Shown here: one piece after another, positions 60,430 to 64,000 of the stretch
How the letters are laid out: every line of letters begins with the position of its first letter
How positions within the stretch are numbered: position 1 is the first letter of the stretch
Origin: Bradyrhizobium hipponense
GTDB lineage: Bacteria > Pseudomonadota > Alphaproteobacteria > Rhizobiales > Xanthobacteraceae
Direction: 5' to 3'
Assembly (NCBI RefSeq): GCF_008123965.1
Contig: NZ_VSTH01000021.1
Coordinates: 92,645 to 156,644 of the forward strand
DNA length: 64,000 bases
Notes under the pieces: model-generated
What the model saw: only the letters and a program-made list of their open reading frames with translations
What the model was told of the DNA's origin: nothing
Database searches by the model: none
Made by a program: the position numbers and the translations under genes

Positions 60430-63152
60430 GATCCAAACTTCTCGAGCAGGGCCGGAAACAGCCGGTCCGGCTTGAAGGGCGGCGCAGTGAAGCGGATTCC
60501 CGTAGCATCCGCGATCGCATTGCCGAGTGCAGCCGCGACCGGATTGTACGGGCTCTCGCTCATCGACTTTGCGCCCAGCGGTCCGATCGTGTCGGACGTA
60601 TCGGCGAAGAAGACTTCGGTGCGCGGCACGTCGGCAAACGAGGGCAGGTGATAGTCGCGGAATTTCGGGTTGGTGACGCGGCCATCTGCATCGATCACCA
60701 CCTCCTCGTAGAGCGCAGCGCCAAGCGCCTGCGCGACGCCGCCCTCGATCTGGCCCCGGCACTGCATCGGGTTGGCGACGACGCCGGCGTCCGCCGCCTG
60801 CACGCTTCTGAGAATCTTGAGCTCGCCGGTGCCCTTGTTCACCGCGACGCGAAAGCCCTGGACGTTGAAGCCGACCGAGCGCGGCGTGCCGCCGGAATTG
60901 CCGCTCGCCGCGAGCGGCTGTCCGCGATCGCGCGCGAGCTTGGCCAGCTCGGCAAAGGACATTCGGCGCACCCCGCTGACGACGGAGTCGCCATCGAGCA
61001 CGCAGCTTTCCACATCGCACAGCCACGCGCCGGCGGCGGTTGTCCTCAGTTCGGTGGCGAGCTGCGTCGCCGCGGCGTGCGTTGCCTTGCCTGCAACGAA
61101 GATGCCTGCGCTGCCATAGGCGCCGGTGTCGTGACCGCCGTGGGCGGTGTCGGACTGGCGCAGGCGAATCCTGTCGACCGTGGTCGCAAGCGTCGTCGCC
61201 GCGATCTGCCGGTGCACGGTGCTGGTGCCGTTGCCGAACTCGGCGGTGCCGACGGTGAGATCGAACCTGCCGTCATCGTTGAGCGCGATCACGGCATCCG
61301 CGAGGTGGCCGGCGGGCGGTACCGTGTCGATCATCGTCAGTGCAATGCCTTCGCCGATCAGCCATTCCGCCGACAGCTCGGGTTGCGGGCTATCGGCCTG
61401 CATCGCGCGCTCGACAAGATCGAGGCACTGATCGAGCCCATAGGAGCCGTAGAACACGTCGTGATACTCCGAAGGCGGCGGCGCCAGCATGGGATCGCCG
61501 GGCTTGACCACGTTGCGGCGACGCATGTCGTAGGGACTGATGCCGAGCTGCTTCGCCAGTTCGTCGATTGCCGCTTCCACCGCGATCAGTGTCTGCGGCA
61601 GGCCATAGCCCCGGAATGCCCCCGCCGGCACCGTGTTGGTGTAGACGGCGCAGCCGTCGACCCGCTTGTTCGGGCAATTGTAGACGGCAATGGACTCGGA
61701 CAGCGCGTGGAACATCACAGGGCCGGCGTGATTGCCGTAGGCCCCGGTGTTGGACAGCACGTCGAGCTGAAGCGCAGTCAGCTTGCCTTCGGCGTCAGCG
61801 CCTGCTTTGACGTGGACCCGCATCGGATGCCGCGTCGAGGTCGCGATGAATTGCTCCTCGCGCGTGAGCTCGAGCTTGACCGGCCGGCCGGTCTTCAGCG
61901 CGGCGAGCGCCAGGATGTCTTCGACGAACATCTCCTGCTTGCCGCCGAAGCCGCCGCCGACCCGCTCGCAGTACACGCGGACCTTGTCCATTGGAAGCGC
62001 GAAGATGTCGGACAGCGCGCGCCGGGTCAGGAACGGTACCTGTGTGGAGCAGCGGACGTTGAGCACGCCGGACGCATCGAGCCAGGCGAGGCCGCCATGG
62101 GTCTCAAGCGCCGCGTGCTGCACGCGATGGCTGTGGAAGGTGGCCTCGAAGGTGACGGCGGACGTCGCGAGCGCCGCTGCGACATCGCCGAACTCGCCAT
62201 GCGTTTCGGCAGCGAGGTTGCGCTGGGCGTCAGCGACGCGGTTCTCGCTGGTGCGCTCAGGATGAATGATCGGTGCACCCGGCGCCATGGCCTGCTCGGG
62301 ATCGACCAGCGCGGGCAGGATCTCGTAACTGACCTTCAATCGGCGGCAGGCTGCCTCGGCGGCGGCCTCGCTTTCGGCGACGACGGCTGCAACCTTCTGT
62401 CCAATGAAGCGGACGACGTCATCGAGGATGCGGGTGTCCTCGGGATCCATCCAGTCCTTCTCGTGGCGCGCGGTCGAGAACAGGACTGATGGCGCATCCT
62501 CATGCGTCAGCACCGCGTGCACGCCGGGAACGGCCAGCGCCGCCGACTTGTCGATTGCGACGAGTTTTGCATGCGCATGCGGCGAGCGGAGCAGCTTGAC
62601 GTGAAGCACGCCGTCGATCGCCGTGTCGAATGTGTAGCGTGCCTTGCCGCGCACGATGTCGGGGCCGGCGGGCGCCGGCAGGCTGCGACCGAACGCAGCG
62701 CCGGCCTCCACGCTCTCCTCGACATTGTTATGGCCGAGGATCGCATCCTCGATCGAGCGATAGCCGGTGCAACGGCAGATGTTGCCCTTCAGCGCTGCGC
62801 CAAGATCCCGCTGCTGGGCCTGGTTGAGCGAGGCACACGTCACGATCATGCCGGCGGTACAGAAGCCGCACTGGAATGCTTGCGCGTCGAGAAAGGCTTG
62901 TTGCATCGGATGCGCGCCATGCTCGCCACCGAGCCCTTCGATCGTGGTGATGGCGCGGCCGTCGGCGCGGAAGGCCGGGATCAGGCAGCTATGCACGGGC
63001 TCGCCGTCGAGGAGAACGGTGCAGGCGCCGCAATCGCCGGCGTCGCAGCCCTTCTTGACGCCGAAATGGCCGAGTTCGCGCAGGAATGCACGCAGGCACT
63101 GGCCGGCGCGGGGCTCTTGCGCGAATGTCGTGCCGTTGATCTCGAAGCTCAT
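60426..63152 (-). CDS. Xanthine dehydrogenase, fused 2Fe-2S and molybdopterin subunits
   Basis: A 908-aa molybdenum hydroxylase. The N-terminal part is the two-cluster ferredoxin module: KKGCDAGDCGACTVLLDGEP, FQCGFCTAGMIVTCASL and GNICRCTGYRSIEDA. From about residue 165 it is the molybdopterin-binding subunit (DIVRGKARYTFDTAIDGVLH, VCERVGGGFGGKQEM-like VYCERVGGGFGGKQEMF, AFRGYGLPQT). The glutamate usually in GxGE is in SMSESPYNPVAAALGNA. It lacks FAD, which is supplied by the next gene. The small and large subunits are fused, whereas many homologues keep them separate. The ATG of this gene overlaps the FAD-subunit stop (ATGA). It likely oxidises hypoxanthine/xanthine, given the urate-degradation genes beside it; other purine hydroxylase activity is possible. 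Confidence 0.92.
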   Translation of the reverse strand: MSFEINGTTFAQEPRAGQCLRAFLRELGHFGVKKGCDAGDCGACTVLLDGEPVHSCLIPAFRADGRAITTIEGLGGEHGAHPMQQAFLDAQAFQCGFCTAGMIVTCASLNQAQQRDLGAALKGNICRCTGYRSIEDAILGHNNVEESVEAGAAFGRSLPAPAGPDIVRGKARYTFDTAIDGVLHVKLLRSPHAHAKLVAIDKSAALAVPGVHAVLTHEDAPSVLFSTARHEKDWMDPEDTRILDDVVRFIGQKVAAVVAESEAAAEAACRRLKVSYEILPALVDPEQAMAPGAPIIHPERTSENRVADAQRNLAAETHGEFGDVAAALATSAVTFEATFHSHRVQHAALETHGGLAWLDASGVLNVRCSTQVPFLTRRALSDIFALPMDKVRVYCERVGGGFGGKQEMFVEDILALAALKTGRPVKLELTREEQFIATSTRHPMRVHVKAGADAEGKLTALQLDVLSNTGAYGNHAGPVMFHALSESIAVYNCPNKRVDGCAVYTNTVPAGAFRGYGLPQTLIAVEAAIDELAKQLGISPYDMRRRNVVKPGDPMLAPPPSEYHDVFYGSYGLDQCLDLVERAMQADSPQPELSAEWLIGEGIALTMIDTVPPAGHLADAVIALNDDGRFDLTVGTAEFGNGTSTVHRQIAATTLATTVDRIRLRQSDTAHGGHDTGAYGSAGIFVAGKATHAAATQLATELRTTAAGAWLCDVESCVLDGDSVVSGVRRMSFAELAKLARDRGQPLAASGNSGGTPRSVGFNVQGFRVAVNKGTGELKILRSVQAADAGVVANPMQCRGQIEGGVAQALGAALYEEVVIDADGRVTNPKFRDYHLPSFADVPRTEVFFADTSDTIGPLGAKSMSESPYNPVAAALGNAIADATGIRFTAPPFKPDRLFPALLEKFGS

Positions 63153-63976
63153 GGCCGTGCCGTGTCCAGCAATTCACCGCGAATCTCCTCGGCGAGCCGT
63201 AGCGTCATGTACTTGCGCCAGAGCGGCTTGCCGTGGATGTCGGCGTGGTACAACGCGTCGGGGATCCGCTGCTCGATTGCGGCGCGTAGCGCGCGCGCAT
63301 CGGGCGGCTTGGGAAACGACAATTGAATTGGGCGCACGGTCGATGCCGTCACCGACAGCGTCAGCGTGCCATCGGCATCGCGGCTACCAATCAGAAGCGC
63401 GGCCGACCGGCCGACCGGTGCGAGCGAGATCTGGCGAAACGCCGAGCGGCGCTTCAGCGCGGCAAGCGGGATATCGATCTGCCGCAGCAGGTCGCCCGGC
63501 GTCAGGCGATTGCGCTGATTGCCGGTGACGAACTCGACGACGGGAATCTTCTGCTCGCCGCCACCGGCCTTCCAGATGGTGCAAACGCCGTCGAGCGCGG
63601 AGGTAAGCGAGATCATCGGTCCCGCCGGCAGCGACATACAGAGATTGCCGCCCACCGTCGCCGTCTTCCAGACCTTGAAGGAGGCGAGGAAGGCGCGGCA
63701 GCACTGGCTGATCAGCGGCGCTGCGAGCCAATCGGTCGGGCAGGCGAGGGCATCGAGCTGCGCGACGGTACAGGTTGCGGCGATGGTGAGGTGGCTCTCC
63801 GTGATCGTCAGCGCCGGCCAATTCAGATCGGTGAGATCAATCAATCGCGTCAGGTGGACCTGCGGCTCCGAGAACAGCCAGGTGCCGCCCGCGAGCCAAG
63901 CATCGCCTGCCGTCCAAACGGGCAGCTGCGCGCGCGTTTGCGGATGGGCCACTGTCGTGATGGTATTCAAGTCCAT
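63149..63976 (-). CDS. Xanthine dehydrogenase family FAD-binding subunit
   Basis: A 275-aa FAD subunit of a molybdenum hydroxylase. The flavin-binding segment AGDAWLAGGTWLFSEPQV corresponds to the AGGT loop, and TATVGGNLCMSLPAGPMIS is the second signature. The C-terminal CO-dehydrogenase-flavoprotein domain follows (IDIPLAALKRRSAFRQISLA). It transfers electrons from the iron-sulphur clusters to NAD+. It precedes and overlaps the fused Mo/Fe-S gene by four bases, so the two form one enzyme. The start MDLNTITTVAHP lies 24 bases from the window edge, so upstream operon members cannot be seen. Confidence 0.9.
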   Translation of the reverse strand: MDLNTITTVAHPQTRAQLPVWTAGDAWLAGGTWLFSEPQVHLTRLIDLTDLNWPALTITESHLTIAATCTVAQLDALACPTDWLAAPLISQCCRAFLASFKVWKTATVGGNLCMSLPAGPMISLTSALDGVCTIWKAGGGEQKIPVVEFVTGNQRNRLTPGDLLRQIDIPLAALKRRSAFRQISLAPVGRSAALLIGSRDADGTLTLSVTASTVRPIQLSFPKPPDARALRAAIEQRIPDALYHADIHGKPLWRKYMTLRLAEEIRGELLDTARP

Positions 63977-64000
63977 GGCGAGCCCGGCGCTTCGAACGGA

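Overview
The window reads as a chromosomal stretch of a high-GC alphaproteobacterium, most likely a Bradyrhizobium-type Rhizobiales member. This is an inference from the gene families (Hsp20-Lon pair, TAXI receptor, puuE / uraD-uraH / xdh purine block, GrlR-like protein), from REP-like palindromes of the 'CCTCATCCTGAGG ... CTCGAAGGAT' type, and from decayed small genes I recognise from that genus. No database search was possible.

Layout. 0-8.2 kb: end of a chemotaxis receptor, S-formylglutathione hydrolase, a divergent response regulator / histidine kinase pair, a TonB-dependent receptor and a TAXI-type binding protein. 8.2-17.2 kb: a minus-strand operon (FAD oxidoreductase, acetoacetate decarboxylase, patatin, 3-hydroxybutyrate dehydrogenase) with two tandem AraC paralogues upstream, a third AraC, and a catalase-like protein. 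17.5-23.4 kb: small redox and aldehyde enzymes (PadR, flavodoxin-fold reductase, SnoaL-like, dienoyl-CoA-reductase-like SDR, GFA protein, coniferyl-aldehyde-type dehydrogenase, TetR), with two sets of candidate operators. 24.1-28.7 kb: a cytoplasmic-looking subtilisin, a helical protein, a Gly/Gln-rich protein with three RQL(S/T)xQDV helices, and an M48 metalloprotease. This is the best candidate here for an undescribed system. 29-32 kb: gene remnants, then intact cupin and Tat-exported GH1 genes. 32.4-40.5 kb: an HU-like protein, a heat-shock hsp20-lon operon with a sigma32-like promoter, a DUF892 protein, truncated marC, class II aldolase, ClC channel and a broken DUF2798 gene. 41.7-47.9 kb: tamA-tamB. 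48-49.7 kb: decayed small genes. 49.9-54.5 kb: a compact four-gene spore-coat-U chaperone-usher pilus operon. 55.4-57.3 kb: a frameshifted integrase and an intergenic repeat. 57.4-64 kb: two small secreted proteins and a purine/urate catabolism block.

A theme runs through 4-31 kb. Intact genes for a TonB receptor, a cupin and a GH1 enzyme have truncated copies elsewhere, joined into chimeras: cupin::TonB at 23.4-24.0 kb, a TonB piece at 17.3 kb, and GH1::ABC-binding protein at 29.0-29.3 kb. A shared repeat lies at 6.5 and 29.3 kb. This looks like duplication followed by recombination and decay.

No tRNA, rRNA or CRISPR array was seen. Starts were chosen from Shine-Dalgarno sequences, signal peptides and operon overlaps; uncertain ones are flagged.
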